A DNA stretch of 64,000 bases from an uncultured Aquiluna sp. (GTDB taxonomy: Bacteria > Actinomycetota > Actinomycetes > Actinomycetales > Microbacteriaceae). The stretch is from NCBI GenBank assembly GCA_905182225.1, contig CAJJAJ010000009.1:96814-160813 (forward strand). Direction: 5' to 3'. The notes beneath the pieces were generated by a model, which had not been told where the DNA came from, made no database searches, and saw nothing but the letters and a program-made list of their open reading frames with translations. Position 1 is the first letter of the stretch. Each line of letters begins with the position of its first letter. The translations under genes and the position numbers were made by a program. This document shows, in pieces, positions 37,254 to 46,417 of this stretch.

Positions 37254-38495
37254 ATGAGCGCAACCAGAGTCTTCGTAGCTAGATTGGCTGGTTGTGGTGT
37301 TTTTGACCCTCAGGGAGACCGAGTCGGCAAGGTTATCGACGTGCTAATGGCTTACAGAACAACCCTCCCACCCCGAGCTACCGGCTTCATCATCGAAATT
37401 TCCGGTAGACGAAGGGTTTTTCTTCCAATTGCCAGGGTTACCGCCATCGCTCCAGGTCAGTTGATTACCAACGGCCTGATTGATCTTCGCCGGTTCACCA
37501 TGCGCGGTCAAGAGGTAAGGGCAATTGCCGAGATGCTTGGCCGGAAAGTCACCCTGCTCGATGGAGCGGGTCTTGCAAACATCGAAGACTTTGCAATCGA
37601 GAGGGGCAAGCGCGGGGATTGGGTTTTGTCCGAATTGTTTGTGAGAAAGCAAAAAAAGAATTCCGCTATCCCATTTGCCAAAGGCCCTACCATGTTCGTT
37701 CAGTGGCAGGAAGTTGTTGAAAATCGTGAGAATCCTGCCGACCAAGATGCTCGGCAGTTGCTATCGACAGTGGCCGACCTTCGGCCAGCTGACCTTGCCA
37801 CCGCAGTTTTGGATTTACCCGAACACCGAATGCTGGCCCTAGCCGATGAGCTAGACGACGAGCGCCTGGCTGATCTACTAGAAGAGCTCCCCGAAGAAGA
37901 GCAGCTGGAGATCATCAACGATCTTGATGATGAGCGAGCCGCCGAAGTTCTTGACCTGATGGGCCCGGATGATGCGGCCGACTTGATGGCCAACTTGTCC
38001 ACCGAGCGCGCGGAAATGCTTCTTGGCCTCATGGACGATGAAGAGGCCGACGACATTCGGCAGCTGTTGACCTATGAGCCGTATACCGCGGGTGGAATGA
38101 TGACTCCGGAGGCAATAATCTGTGCCGCCGACACCACAATTGCTCAGGCAATGGCCTTGGTTCGAAGAAAAGAAGTCGAGCCAGTTTTGGCTGCTCAGGT
38201 GTTCGTAACCCTCCCACCCTACGAAGCCCCAACGGGACGCTATTTGGGCGTAGTGCACTTCCAGAAACTTTTGAGATACCCGCCCCATGAGCGCCTCGGG
38301 TCGATCTTGGACACCGAGCAAGAACCGGTGGCGCTAGACACCCCAATTGCCCAGATCCACCGATATCTTGCAAGCTACGACCTTGTGGCTTTACCGGTCA
38401 CCGATGATGAAAACCGGCTTGTAGGTGTTGTGACAGTAGACGATGTTTTGGACCACCTACTTCCCGACGACTGGCGAAGTGAGGAGGAGCGCTAA
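37254..38495 (+). CDS. PRC-barrel / MgtE N-terminal / CBS domain protein (no transport domain)
   Basis: A 413-residue soluble protein. About 1-90 and 90-165 form PRC-barrel-like segments (FDPQGDRVGKVIDVLM). About 175-275 is the MgtE_N superhelical domain (DELDDERLADLLEELPEEEQ), then come two CBS domains from about 280 (GGMMTPEAIICAADTTIAQA; VTDDENRLVGVVTVDDV). The five-helix magnesium channel of MgtE is absent, as in actinobacterial relatives, so the role is probably regulatory. It starts with AAGG upstream and overlaps the DUF1003 ATG by one base. Confidence 0.9.
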   Translation: MSATRVFVARLAGCGVFDPQGDRVGKVIDVLMAYRTTLPPRATGFIIEISGRRRVFLPIARVTAIAPGQLITNGLIDLRRFTMRGQEVRAIAEMLGRKVTLLDGAGLANIEDFAIERGKRGDWVLSELFVRKQKKNSAIPFAKGPTMFVQWQEVVENRENPADQDARQLLSTVADLRPADLATAVLDLPEHRMLALADELDDERLADLLEELPEEEQLEIINDLDDERAAEVLDLMGPDDAADLMANLSTERAEMLLGLMDDEEADDIRQLLTYEPYTAGGMMTPEAIICAADTTIAQAMALVRRKEVEPVLAAQVFVTLPPYEAPTGRYLGVVHFQKLLRYPPHERLGSILDTEQEPVALDTPIAQIHRYLASYDLVALPVTDDENRLVGVVTVDDVLDHLLPDDWRSEEER

Positions 38496-39010
38496 TGGCT
38501 AGAAATAGATCATTGCTAGAAAAGCCAATGACTCGTCGAACCCGATTCAGGATGCCCAACATTTCGCAAGAGACGGTTGGGCGCATTTCCGAAAGACTCG
38601 CGCGCGCCATGGGAACGGGGGCGTTCCTGATTTTCATGACGGTCTTCGTTGCGCTTTGGCTGAGCTGGAACACTCTGGCGTCTCAGGGCGCTCAGTTTGA
38701 CCCGCGGGCACTCAACTTCACTCTCCTAACCTTGATTTTGTCGTTGCAGGCCTCCTACGCAGCACCTTTGATCCTGCTGGCTCAGAACCGACAGGATGAC
38801 AGGGACCGAGTTAAGTTCGAGCAAGACCGTCAGCGTGCCGAGCGGACACTCGCCGACACTGAATACTTGACCCGCGAGGTGGCCGCTCTCGCGCTTACGC
38901 TCGACGAAGTAGCAACCAAAGACTTTGTCAGAGACGAGATCCGAGACGCAATGAAGGAGCTACTCGAGCAATTGCGTGAAGACAAAAAACCCAGCAAGAA
39001 ATCCAAGTGA
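38495..39010 (+). CDS. DUF1003 family membrane protein
   Basis: A 171-residue protein of DUF1003. Two transmembrane helices are visible (about 42-63 and 75-97), with conserved FDPRALNFTLLTLILSLQASYAAP-type core text between them (FDPRALNFTLLTL). The tail is long, charged and coiled-coil-like (RQDDRDRVKFEQDRQRAERT). It begins at a TAATG overlap with the MgtE-N/CBS gene and ends in a GTGA overlap with mrp, so three genes are coupled. Cellular role unknown. Confidence 0.9.
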   Translation: MARNRSLLEKPMTRRTRFRMPNISQETVGRISERLARAMGTGAFLIFMTVFVALWLSWNTLASQGAQFDPRALNFTLLTLILSLQASYAAPLILLAQNRQDDRDRVKFEQDRQRAERTLADTEYLTREVAALALTLDEVATKDFVRDEIRDAMKELLEQLREDKKPSKKSK

Positions 39011-40110
39011 CAGAGCGCGCTCTAGCGGCGCTAGCCGGAGTCATTGACCCTGAGCTTCGCCAACCAATTACCGAGCTTGGAATGGTAGGTCCGATTCAAG
39101 AGACCGAGGATTCAGTTTCGGTTCAGATAAAGCTCACAATTGTCGGCTGCCCGGCCGCACAATCTATCGAGCGTGATGTCAATCAGGCTCTCGCAGCGGT
39201 ATTCAAAAATGTCGAGGTCGAAATGACCACCATGACTAACGACGAGCGCAAGGCTCTCACGCTAAAACTCCGCGGAGACAAGCCTGCGAAGTTCAATCCC
39301 TTTGCAGATAAAGATAACCTCACCCGCGTGATATTCGTCTCGAGCGGCAAGGGCGGAGTCGGTAAGTCGACTTTGACGGTGAACCTCGCGGTGGCCCTTG
39401 CCGGCCTCGGTCAAAAGGTGGGCGTGCTAGACGCCGATATTTTTGGCTATTCGGTCCCGCAGTTAATCGGAGTAAACCAGAGCCCAACCCAGGTCGAAAA
39501 CCTTATGCTTCCTCCGATAGCGCACGACGTGAAGGTTATTTCGATTGGCTTTTTTGTGAAGGACAATCAACCGGTTGCGTGGCGCGGACCTATGCTCCAC
39601 AGAGCAGTTGAACAATTTTTGACCGATGTGTTTTGGGGAGACCTTGATTTCTTGCTGGTGGACCTGCCCCCTGGCACCGGTGACGTTGCAATCAGCCTTG
39701 GGCAATTGCTTGCAAAGGCCAAAACACTTGTTATCACGACACCTCAGCACACTGCCGCAATAGTTGCTGAAAGATCCGGTGCAATCGGCCTGCAAACCGG
39801 TCAAGAAATCCTGGGGGTTATTGAAAACATGAGCTATCTTCCCTCTGAGAATGGACCGATCGAGATTTTTGGATCCGGAGGTGGTGACGCTGTTGCCGCA
39901 AGACTCACGGAAATTAGTGGGAAAAAAGTACAGCTCATGGGCAAGATTCCCATCAGTCAAGACCTCAGGATATCCGCCGATGACCAGGTGCCTATTGTGG
40001 TTTCTGACCCGGAAGATCCTGCAGCCATAGAGATAATAAGAATTGCTAAATTACTAATGGATTCCCCGCGCGGACTTGCTGGGAAATCTTTGAAGATAAC
40101 TCCGAGTTAG
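39007..40110 (+). CDS. mrp: Mrp/ApbC family iron-sulfur cluster carrier ATPase
   Basis: P-loop ATPase that binds and transfers Fe-S clusters. The 367-residue protein has an N-terminal MIP18/DUF59 domain (about 1-90, GVIDPELRQPITELGMVG), the deviant Walker A SSGKGGVGKST (about 112-122), Walker B LLVDLPPGTGDVAIS, and the Mrp signature PVAWRGPMLH. The CxxC usually found near the C-terminus of cluster-binding members is not evident, so cluster handling is inferred from the family. GTG start overlaps the DUF1003 stop by four bases. Confidence 0.9.
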   Translation: MTERALAALAGVIDPELRQPITELGMVGPIQETEDSVSVQIKLTIVGCPAAQSIERDVNQALAAVFKNVEVEMTTMTNDERKALTLKLRGDKPAKFNPFADKDNLTRVIFVSSGKGGVGKSTLTVNLAVALAGLGQKVGVLDADIFGYSVPQLIGVNQSPTQVENLMLPPIAHDVKVISIGFFVKDNQPVAWRGPMLHRAVEQFLTDVFWGDLDFLLVDLPPGTGDVAISLGQLLAKAKTLVITTPQHTAAIVAERSGAIGLQTGQEILGVIENMSYLPSENGPIEIFGSGGGDAVAARLTEISGKKVQLMGKIPISQDLRISADDQVPIVVSDPEDPAAIEIIRIAKLLMDSPRGLAGKSLKITPS

Positions 40111-40118
40111 GTATTGAC

Positions 40119-41594
40119 ATGAAGACCATTAGCGTTATGGACCCGCTTACCGGAAATAAGCTCCACGAAATCAGCTCACACTCAAAAGTAGAAGTGGGCC
40201 TGAAGTTTCAAGCAGGCCGGGATGCTCAGCTTGCATGGGCCAATCGACCCGCAAAGGAACGCGCTCGTATTGCAAACAAAATTGCCGGGCTACTGGTGGA
40301 GCGAGAAGAACAAATTCTTCATCTACTTCAAAAAGAAACCGGTAAGGCAAAGGCTCATGCGTTCGAGGAGCTCACCGGCGCACTTGGTGCTGTGGCTTAC
40401 TACGCGAAAACCGCTTCCGGTCTCATGCGTCGCAAGCGCGTTCGTGCCGGAGTGCCGTTCATGATTAGCGCTTTTGTGGAACCGACTCCCGTGGGTGTGG
40501 TTGGAATCATTACGCCTTGGAACTACCCACTTGCCCTGACCATGATGGATGTTATTCCAGCGCTGATGGCAGGCAACGCAGTGGTTCAAAAGGCCGACAA
40601 TCAGACCGCGAAAACCGTTCAGTTGGCAAGAGATTTGAGCGTTGACGCAGGGATACCAGAGGAGATCTGGCAAATTGTGCACGGTGACGCAACTGAGGTC
40701 GGAAATGCTGTCACCGATAATGCCGACTTCGTAGCCTTCACAGGATCCACCGCAACCGGAAAACTAGTTGCAGCAAGAGCTGCTTCTAGGCTTGTGGGCT
40801 ACGCCCTTGAACTCGGCGGTAAAAACCCAATGATTGTTCTTCCAGGTGCCGACTTGGAAAAAGCTGCAGAAACCGCAATTGGTGGAGCCTTTGGAAATAG
40901 CGGTCAGCTCTGCGTGGCGATTGAACGGCTGTATGTTTCAAATCGCGATCTTGAAGAGTTCGAGCTAATTCTCAAGCGCAGGGTCGAGTCTTTGAAATTG
41001 GGTAGTTCACATAAATTCGACTTTGACCTAGGTGCCCTGACATCTGCCGCACAACTAGAGAGGGTTTCTGGATTCGTGGATCGAGCAAAGCAAGAGGGAG
41101 CATTAGTACTGACTGGCGGTCGTGCGCTGCTGGACCTCGGGCCAAATTTCTATGCCCCAACTGTCATCACCCAGATTCCGCATGGTGCTGAAATCCTCCA
41201 CAAGGAAGTTTTTGGTCCGGTAATTGCCCTTGTTGGCTACGAAGGCCTGGATCAGGCGATTGAGCTTGCAAACGCCAGTGAATATGGCCTGAACGCTTCG
41301 GTCGTCGGGAATCGCAAACAAGCGCTTGGCGTCGCCTCTAAGCTCATGGCGGGGTCAGTGAACATAAACGAGGGCTATCGAGCCACGATGGCCTCTATGG
41401 CAGCCCCAATGGGCGGCATGAAGCAATCTGGCATGGGGCGTCGCTCGGGACCCCAGGGACTATTGAGATTCACGGAAACCCGGACAATTGGAGTCAGCAA
41501 TAACTTTCCAATAAAACTGCCGACTAGAGCGAGGCAGTATCTGCGCCTGGCGCCAATCATGACCAAACTGGTCAGGTGGATTGGGAAGCTCTAG
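40119..41594 (+). CDS. NAD(P)-dependent aldehyde dehydrogenase, probably succinate-semialdehyde dehydrogenase
   Basis: Oxidises an aldehyde, most likely succinate semialdehyde, to the acid. The 491-residue protein shows the ALDH features: VGIITPWNYPLAL, FTGSTATGK (about 206-214), the general base in ALELGGKNPMIVL, the catalytic Cys in SGQLCVAIERLYV, and HKEVFGPVI. Substrate assignment is by resemblance to GabD2-type sequences. It lies 8 bases after mrp and overlaps the convergent tatB stop by four bases, an unusual insertion in the mrp-tatB neighbourhood. Confidence 0.85.
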   Translation: MKTISVMDPLTGNKLHEISSHSKVEVGLKFQAGRDAQLAWANRPAKERARIANKIAGLLVEREEQILHLLQKETGKAKAHAFEELTGALGAVAYYAKTASGLMRRKRVRAGVPFMISAFVEPTPVGVVGIITPWNYPLALTMMDVIPALMAGNAVVQKADNQTAKTVQLARDLSVDAGIPEEIWQIVHGDATEVGNAVTDNADFVAFTGSTATGKLVAARAASRLVGYALELGGKNPMIVLPGADLEKAAETAIGGAFGNSGQLCVAIERLYVSNRDLEEFELILKRRVESLKLGSSHKFDFDLGALTSAAQLERVSGFVDRAKQEGALVLTGGRALLDLGPNFYAPTVITQIPHGAEILHKEVFGPVIALVGYEGLDQAIELANASEYGLNASVVGNRKQALGVASKLMAGSVNINEGYRATMASMAAPMGGMKQSGMGRRSGPQGLLRFTETRTIGVSNNFPIKLPTRARQYLRLAPIMTKLVRWIGKL

Positions 41595-41947
41595 GTAGAT
41601 TCCTGATCAAACGGTGGTGACTCTCCTAGTTCGAGTGGCTTTTGAGGTGGTTTGGCTCTGTTCAGTGTTTCGGCAGCGTTAGCCGGTCTCTTTTTCTCAT
41701 CCATCAGTGCTTCTCGGACAATCCGCCTTGGGTCGTACTGTCTTGGGTCTAACTTCTTCCAGTCCATGTCTTCGAAACCTTCACCCAACTCAGATTTCAT
41801 TTGGACTTGGGCATTGTCAACCATTCGCTTGCCCTTGCGAGCCCACTCGCCCAACTGCTTTGCATAGTAGGGCAGGCGCTCAGGTCCCAAGATTAGGACC
41901 GCAAGGAGAGCCAACAACAACAGCTTCTCAGCACTAAGACCAAACAT
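41591..41947 (-). CDS. tatB: Sec-independent protein translocase subunit TatB
   Basis: Twin-arginine translocase subunit, 118 residues from ATG 41947. An N-terminal transmembrane helix (LLLLALLAVLILGPERLP, about 9-26) is followed by an amphipathic helix (YYAKQLGEWARKGKRMVDNAQ) and a disordered tail. The frame is open 14 codons upstream (MCKKHGLVS...), but MFGLSAEKLL is the normal TatB N-terminus. tatA and tatC are not in the window. Overlaps the convergent aldehyde dehydrogenase by 4 bases. Confidence 0.92.
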   Translation of the reverse strand: MFGLSAEKLLLLALLAVLILGPERLPYYAKQLGEWARKGKRMVDNAQVQMKSELGEGFEDMDWKKLDPRQYDPRRIVREALMDEKKRPANAAETLNRAKPPQKPLELGESPPFDQEST

Positions 41948-42003
41948 GGACTTGAGTTTACAACTAACCAATCCATGCTTTTTACACAAGCTCTCCTAAG
42001 CTT

Positions 42004-42654
42004 GTGGTCAAGATGATAGACAAGATTTCAAGCTGGAAATACGCAGAGAATTTCAACCGCGAACCGGATCACATTAGCGTTGCCCGCAACAGTGCCGAGC
42101 AGCTTGGAGTTGAATCGGTGACGCCCGCAACCGGAGCTGGACTCGCATCCATTGCAGCGATGCTTGGGGCGAAAAACATTGTGGAGGTTGGAACCGGGGC
42201 CGGTGTATCTGGCCTGTGGCTATTGAGTGCCTCAGAAATCGGCACCCTGACCACCATCGATGACGAACCCGAGTATCAAAATCAGGCCCGAACCAATTTC
42301 CAATTAGCGAACATCCCAGCAAGTAGAGCAAGGGTCATAACCGGAAGGGCTGCAGCCGTCATGGCAAACATGACGGAAGCCGCTTACGACCTGGTGTTTT
42401 TGGACATTGAGCCGTTCGACCTAGAGCAGCTTTTGCCTCGAGCGATTGGGCTCGTTAGGCCTTCGGGTGCGATTGTCATCTCTCACGCACTCTGGCGCGA
42501 CAGAGTTCCAAACCCAGCGCTAAGGGACGATGAGACATCGGCAATGCGCGCGGTAGTTAGGTTCTTTGAAGAGTCTGATGAATTTATCTCAAGCATCTCA
42601 ATGCTTGGGGATGGCTTGTTGGTCGCGGTTAGAAAACCAGAAGCTATTTCTTGA
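42004..42654 (+). CDS. SAM-dependent O-methyltransferase (catechol/caffeoyl-CoA OMT-like)
   Basis: A 216-residue class I methyltransferase. The SAM loop is IVEVGTGAGVSGLWLL (about 58-73), followed by the acidic motif TTIDDEPEYQ and motif IV YDLVFLDIEPFDLEQ. The target is unknown; actinobacterial relatives beside tatB and DUF3117 are annotated generically. Start could be GTG 42004 or ATG 42013; neither has a clear ribosome site. The 3' end overlaps the convergent DUF3117 gene by 11 bases. Confidence 0.88.
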   Translation: MVKMIDKISSWKYAENFNREPDHISVARNSAEQLGVESVTPATGAGLASIAAMLGAKNIVEVGTGAGVSGLWLLSASEIGTLTTIDDEPEYQNQARTNFQLANIPASRARVITGRAAAVMANMTEAAYDLVFLDIEPFDLEQLLPRAIGLVRPSGAIVISHALWRDRVPNPALRDDETSAMRAVVRFFEESDEFISSISMLGDGLLVAVRKPEAIS

Positions 42655-42817
42655 CGACACCCTCAAGCACTTTATAAAGTTCTTTGGCTTCGGTGTCATT
42701 TACCGAAACAACTAGGCGGCCACCGCCTTCTAGTGGAACCCTCAGGACGATTAGTCCCCTTGTTTCACGTTCTGCTTCCATAGGTCCATCACCGGTGCGA
42801 GGCTTCATTGCTGCCAT
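42644..42817 (-). CDS. DUF3117 family small protein
   Basis: A 57-residue protein, MAAMKPRTGDGPMEAERE at the N-terminus, then RGLIVLRVPLEGGGRLVVS and VNDTEAKELYKVLEGVVKK. This is the highly conserved actinobacterial DUF3117 family, of unknown function. An AAGGAG ribosome site lies nine bases before the ATG. The gene is below the usual length cut-off for ORF lists. It overlaps the O-methyltransferase 3' end by 11 bases. Confidence 0.92.
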   Translation of the reverse strand: MAAMKPRTGDGPMEAERETRGLIVLRVPLEGGGRLVVSVNDTEAKELYKVLEGVVKK

Positions 42818-42852
42818 GAGGTTAGACTCCTTGGATTCGTCTTGGAAAAATA

Positions 42853-42882
42853 ATTATCCCAGACTTCGCACCGAAGCGCCAA
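42853..42882 (-). promoter_or_regulatory. Putative sigma-A-type promoter of the DUF3117 gene
   Basis: On the minus strand TTGGCG (42882-42877), an 18-base spacer and GATAAT (42858-42853, five of six) precede the DUF3117 ATG by about 40 bases. The spacer contains a short hairpin, CTTCGG-TG-CGAAG. A small gene with its own good promoter agrees with high expression, by inference. Confidence 0.5.
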
Positions 42883-42887
42883 CTTAT

Positions 42888-43961
42888 CTACAGGCTCAGC
42901 CAGGCCCTAAGTCCAGCCTCTACGTCAATTAGATGGCCAACCGGCACATTTTCGTTGTCGGCGTGGGCTAGCGAAGGATCCCCCGGGCCGTAGTTCACGG
43001 CTGGAATTCCCATCGCCGAAAACCTTGCAACATCGGTCCAGCCGTATTTTGGCCTGACCTCCTTGCCGATTGCAGCAATAAAATCAAGAGCTGCCGGCAG
43101 ATTCAAACCGGGCTTGGCTCCTTCAGCCTGATCCGTGACAACGACATCAAAGCCTTCAAACAGAGCCTCAAGGTGCAGAATCGCTTCGGCAGCAGATTTA
43201 TCCGGAGCGAATCGATAGTTCACGGTTAGCACCGCAGCATCGGGAATCACGTTTGTTGCGACGCCGCCACTCACTAAAACCGCACTCAAGCTTTCTTTGT
43301 AATCAAGCCCATCGACGGTGACAGTTGCTGGTTGGTAGTCGTTCAGGATATTTAGAGAGTGCGCGAGTGCGTGGATGGCGTTTTTACCCATCCAGGGCCT
43401 TGCGGAGTGAGCCTTGATGCCCACGGTTCTAACTTCAACCCGAACAGTCCCGTTACATCCACCCTCAATCATGGCGCTGGTGGGTTCACACAAAATCGCG
43501 AACTCTCCGGTCAATAGTTCCGGATGGTTGCTAGCAAGTCGCCCAAGTCCATTTAGGTCAGCAGCCACTTCTTCGTTATCATAAAAAATCCACGTGACAT
43601 CAAACTTGGGCTGCTGGATCTCAACCGCAAGCTTTAACATAACTGCGATACCACCCTTCATGTCCACTGTTCCACGGCCAAAAATCACTTGCTCCCGCTC
43701 AAAGTGATGAAGCCTTGTGGGTAAGTTTTCTGCCACGGGTACGGTGTCAATATGACCCGCAATGATGACTCGAGTGTCACGGTTCAGATTGGTCCTTGCC
43801 ACTATCGCGTTGCCATCGCGAGTAATCGATAGATGCGAAGCCGTGGTCAAAATCTGCTCAATCTCATCGGCAAGTTTTGCTTCATTCGACGAGACTGACT
43901 CGATATCGCAAATTGCCATGGTGAGCTCGACAAGCGTCTGAGTGGGGTCTAAGGCTGACAT
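42888..43961 (-). CDS. dapE: Succinyl-diaminopimelate desuccinylase
   Basis: Zinc-dependent hydrolysis of N-succinyl-LL-DAP to LL-DAP and succinate for lysine and peptidoglycan. From ATG 43961 it is 357 residues, M20 peptidase family: metal ligands in [27 protein letters not shown], the YDNEEVAAD catalytic Glu region, [11 protein letters not shown] and a C-terminal [15 protein letters not shown]. The frame stays open to 44090, but that would run into dapD on the other strand. Divergent from dapD over 30 bases. Confidence 0.93.
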   Translation of the reverse strand: MSALDPTQTLVELTMAICDIESVSSNEAKLADEIEQILTTASHLSITRDGNAIVARTNLNRDTRVIIAGHIDTVPVAENLPTRLHHFEREQVIFGRGTVDMKGGIAVMLKLAVEIQQPKFDVTWIFYDNEEVAADLNGLGRLASNHPELLTGEFAILCEPTSAMIEGGCNGTVRVEVRTVGIKAHSARPWMGKNAIHALAHSLNILNDYQPATVTVDGLDYKESLSAVLVSGGVATNVIPDAAVLTVNYRFAPDKSAAEAILHLEALFEGFDVVVTDQAEGAKPGLNLPAALDFIAAIGKEVRPKYGWTDVARFSAMGIPAVNYGPGDPSLAHADNENVPVGHLIDVEAGLRAWLSL

Positions 43962-43991
43962 GTCTTTAAGGCTACCTGTATTCTTGTTGTA

Positions 43992-44942
43992 ATGAGTGAT
44001 GCGCAAAGTAACCAAAAGGCCTGGGGACACGGTCTGGCCTCTAAATCCCCGAGCGGAACCGTGCTTGACGTCTGGTTCCCGGAGCCTCACCTAGGTGAAG
44101 CACCGATGTCAGACCTGCAGTGGTTTCCGCCAAAGGATTTAGACCTGAAAGCCGGCCCAGATGAGCTTCGTAATCTGATCCTTGAGGTTATTCGAGTTGA
44201 GATAGATCTAACCAACCCGGTTGAGTCAACTGCCGATGCCTACCTCCGTCTGCACCTATTGTCCAAGCTCCTCGTGAGGCCCAACTCAATTAATTTGGAC
44301 GGGCTAATACCAAACTTGCCGATCGTAGCCTTCACCAATTTTGGTGTCATGGGGTTAGCAGACTTTGAAGCAAGAACGCTTGAACTAAGACGCCACGGAG
44401 TTATTGCCCACTCGATCGATAAGTTCCCGCGACTGGTCGACTACGTGGTTCCAAAAAAGGTTCGAATAGCAGATGCAAACCGGGTTAGGCTCGGCGCTCA
44501 TTTAGCTCCGGGCACCACCGTGATGCACGAGGGCTTCGTCAACTTCAACGCCGGAACTCTTGGCGCTTCCATGGTTGAGGGGCGAATTTCGCAGGGCGTA
44601 GTCGTTGGCGATGGCTCCGATGTTGGCGGCGGAGCATCGATTATGGGAACTTTGTCCGGTGGCGGTAGCCACCGAATTTCAATCGGCGAACGAGCATTGC
44701 TTGGGGCAAATTCCGGAATCGGAATCTCCATTGGAGACGATTCAATCGTGGAAGCCGGGCTTTATGTAACTGCCGGGACCAAAGTCATATTGATAGTTGA
44801 GGGGAAAACCGAAACCGTTAAGGCCGCTGAGCTAAGCGGCCTGGCTGGCTTATTGTTTAGAAGAAACTCACTAACTGGTGCGGTGGAGGCGATTGCCCGT
44901 CAGGGCGTTGGGATTTCTCTTAATTCAGAGCTGCACGCCTAA
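43992..44942 (+). CDS. dapD: Tetrahydrodipicolinate N-succinyltransferase
   Basis: Succinylates tetrahydrodipicolinate, the step before the DapC and DapE reactions. The 316-residue protein is of the actinobacterial DapD type. An N-terminal domain begins [15 protein letters not shown], and a left-handed parallel beta-helix follows from about 160 with hexapeptide-like repeats ([39 protein letters not shown]). The conserved [14 protein letters not shown] stretch is typical. Divergent from dapE; its stop is 3 bases from that of thiL, convergent. Confidence 0.95.
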   Translation: MSDAQSNQKAWGHGLASKSPSGTVLDVWFPEPHLGEAPMSDLQWFPPKDLDLKAGPDELRNLILEVIRVEIDLTNPVESTADAYLRLHLLSKLLVRPNSINLDGLIPNLPIVAFTNFGVMGLADFEARTLELRRHGVIAHSIDKFPRLVDYVVPKKVRIADANRVRLGAHLAPGTTVMHEGFVNFNAGTLGASMVEGRISQGVVVGDGSDVGGGASIMGTLSGGGSHRISIGERALLGANSGIGISIGDDSIVEAGLYVTAGTKVILIVEGKTETVKAAELSGLAGLLFRRNSLTGAVEAIARQGVGISLNSELHA

Positions 44943-44945
44943 GCG

Positions 44946-45947
44946 CTATCCAGTAACGGAATCCCAGCCCTTTGGGCCTAGCGGTTGACCGCTCAGATAA
45001 ACGGCACTGTCGCCTTTGGCGACTACCTCGCCAATGACTTTTGTGCCGCGAGGTAAGGCGGCTGTCGGTGAGACGGTGGCAAGAAAACAATGGTCTTCAC
45101 CACCGTGAAGAATCCAGTCCCACTCCGAAACCGGTTCGGCTTCAAAATCTCGAGAGTTAATCGATTGTGCCGCCTGCTCGAGTATGGCCGCATAGCCCTC
45201 AAGAAGCTCTTTTTTTATGTTCACGCTGACATTTGAACTAGACGCGAGTCTCCCGGCGTCTAGAGATAATCCGTCTGAGACATCTAGCATCGAGGATGCC
45301 ACCGCTGCCAACTCCAAGCCAAGGGCAAAATCCGGCACTGGTCGAAGCTGAATGCTCACAAGATCCGGATAGCTCGCCGACAGACTCTCGTCATCGGAGC
45401 TAAGTAGAGCGAGCCCACATGCGGCCTTACCAAGTGTTCCAGCAATCACGATTAGGTCGCCCACTTCAGCTGTCGAACGCAGCCTGGGCTCTCTGGATTC
45501 AAGGTCTCCGTGGGCGGCTATCGCAATCACTATTTGCTCACCGGACGCCAGGTCTCCCCCGACAATCTGACACTCCGGGGCATGCCTGTCACACGCTGAT
45601 TGCAGTCCGGAAGCAAAATCCTCGAGCCAAGCCTGAGGTGTTTGCCTGGTGACCACCAGTGCGACCGTGAGGGCCCTTGGTACGGCTCCCATTGCAACTA
45701 GATCGGCAATATTGCTAGTGACCGCCTTGTAGCCAATGTCGAAGCCAGAAGACCACTCAAGCCTAAAATCATGATCCTGAACCATCGTGTCAGTGGTAAT
45801 AACCACTCGAGAATCAGTAACGCTTATAACTGCGGCGTCATCGCCTGGGCCAACAAGCGTCGTTGCAACCGGCTTAAAAACGCTCAGTGCCCGTCTAAGC
45901 GCTTCGGTTTCACCGATCTCAATAATCTTTTGGCCGTCATTATTCAC
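44946..45947 (-). CDS. thiL: Thiamine-monophosphate kinase
   Basis: ATP-dependent phosphorylation of thiamine monophosphate to thiamine diphosphate. The 333-residue AIR-synthase-like protein has VGPGDDAAVI (about 33-42), TTDTMVQDHDFRL, NIADLVAMGA, IVGGDLASGEQIVIAIAA and SMLDVSDGLSLDAGRLA, all ThiL marks, plus HGGEDHCFLATV. The start is GTG. It runs convergent to dapD and divergent from the DUF3515 lipoprotein gene, 23 bases away. No TPP riboswitch is visible. Confidence 0.93.
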   Translation of the reverse strand: MNNDGQKIIEIGETEALRRALSVFKPVATTLVGPGDDAAVISVTDSRVVITTDTMVQDHDFRLEWSSGFDIGYKAVTSNIADLVAMGAVPRALTVALVVTRQTPQAWLEDFASGLQSACDRHAPECQIVGGDLASGEQIVIAIAAHGDLESREPRLRSTAEVGDLIVIAGTLGKAACGLALLSSDDESLSASYPDLVSIQLRPVPDFALGLELAAVASSMLDVSDGLSLDAGRLASSSNVSVNIKKELLEGYAAILEQAAQSINSRDFEAEPVSEWDWILHGGEDHCFLATVSPTAALPRGTKVIGEVVAKGDSAVYLSGQPLGPKGWDSVTG

Positions 45948-45970
45948 ACCGTAACGCTAGCCTTATTTCA

Positions 45971-46417
45971 ATGCGCATATTTACTATCTCGATGTTTTTG
46001 TTGGTTTTGGTCTCCGGTTGCACACAAGCGGTAAATCTTGAGGCCGCGGAAGATTCAAATAACTCAAATTGCGCTGATGTAAGCGTGCGCCTGCCAGATT
46101 TGCTCGGAGAAAATCAGCTACGCTACACCAATGCTCAAGCCACTGCTGCCTGGGGAAATCCCGCCGCTATCCTGCTTCGCTGCGGCCTGGAGACGGTAGA
46201 AGTCTCGGCACTACCTTGCGTTACCGCAGGCACAACGGACTGGCTGGTAGATGAAAGCGCAGCCCCCAAATATAGATTTATTTCCTACGCCACTATCCCG
46301 GCGGTAGAGGTGATAGTCGACTCTGAGGTTGCCAGCGGAATAACCGCCCTCGAGGGTCTCTCTCAGGCAATGAGCGTCTTACCAAGAACAAAGGTCTGCA
46401 CCGAACTGGCTGACTAA
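45971..46417 (+). CDS. DUF3515 family lipoprotein
   Basis: A 148-residue protein with a lipoprotein signal: MRIFTISMFLLVLVSGC gives a lipobox LVSGC with Cys at 17. The rest includes NCADVSVRLPDLL, AAWGNPAAILLRCGLE and TDWLVDE, text typical of actinobacterial DUF3515, which commonly lies between thiL and ddl as here. Three further cysteines could make disulfides outside the membrane. The 3' end overlaps the convergent ddl stop by 4 bases. Role unknown. Confidence 0.85.
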   Translation: MRIFTISMFLLVLVSGCTQAVNLEAAEDSNNSNCADVSVRLPDLLGENQLRYTNAQATAAWGNPAAILLRCGLETVEVSALPCVTAGTTDWLVDESAAPKYRFISYATIPAVEVIVDSEVASGITALEGLSQAMSVLPRTKVCTELAD

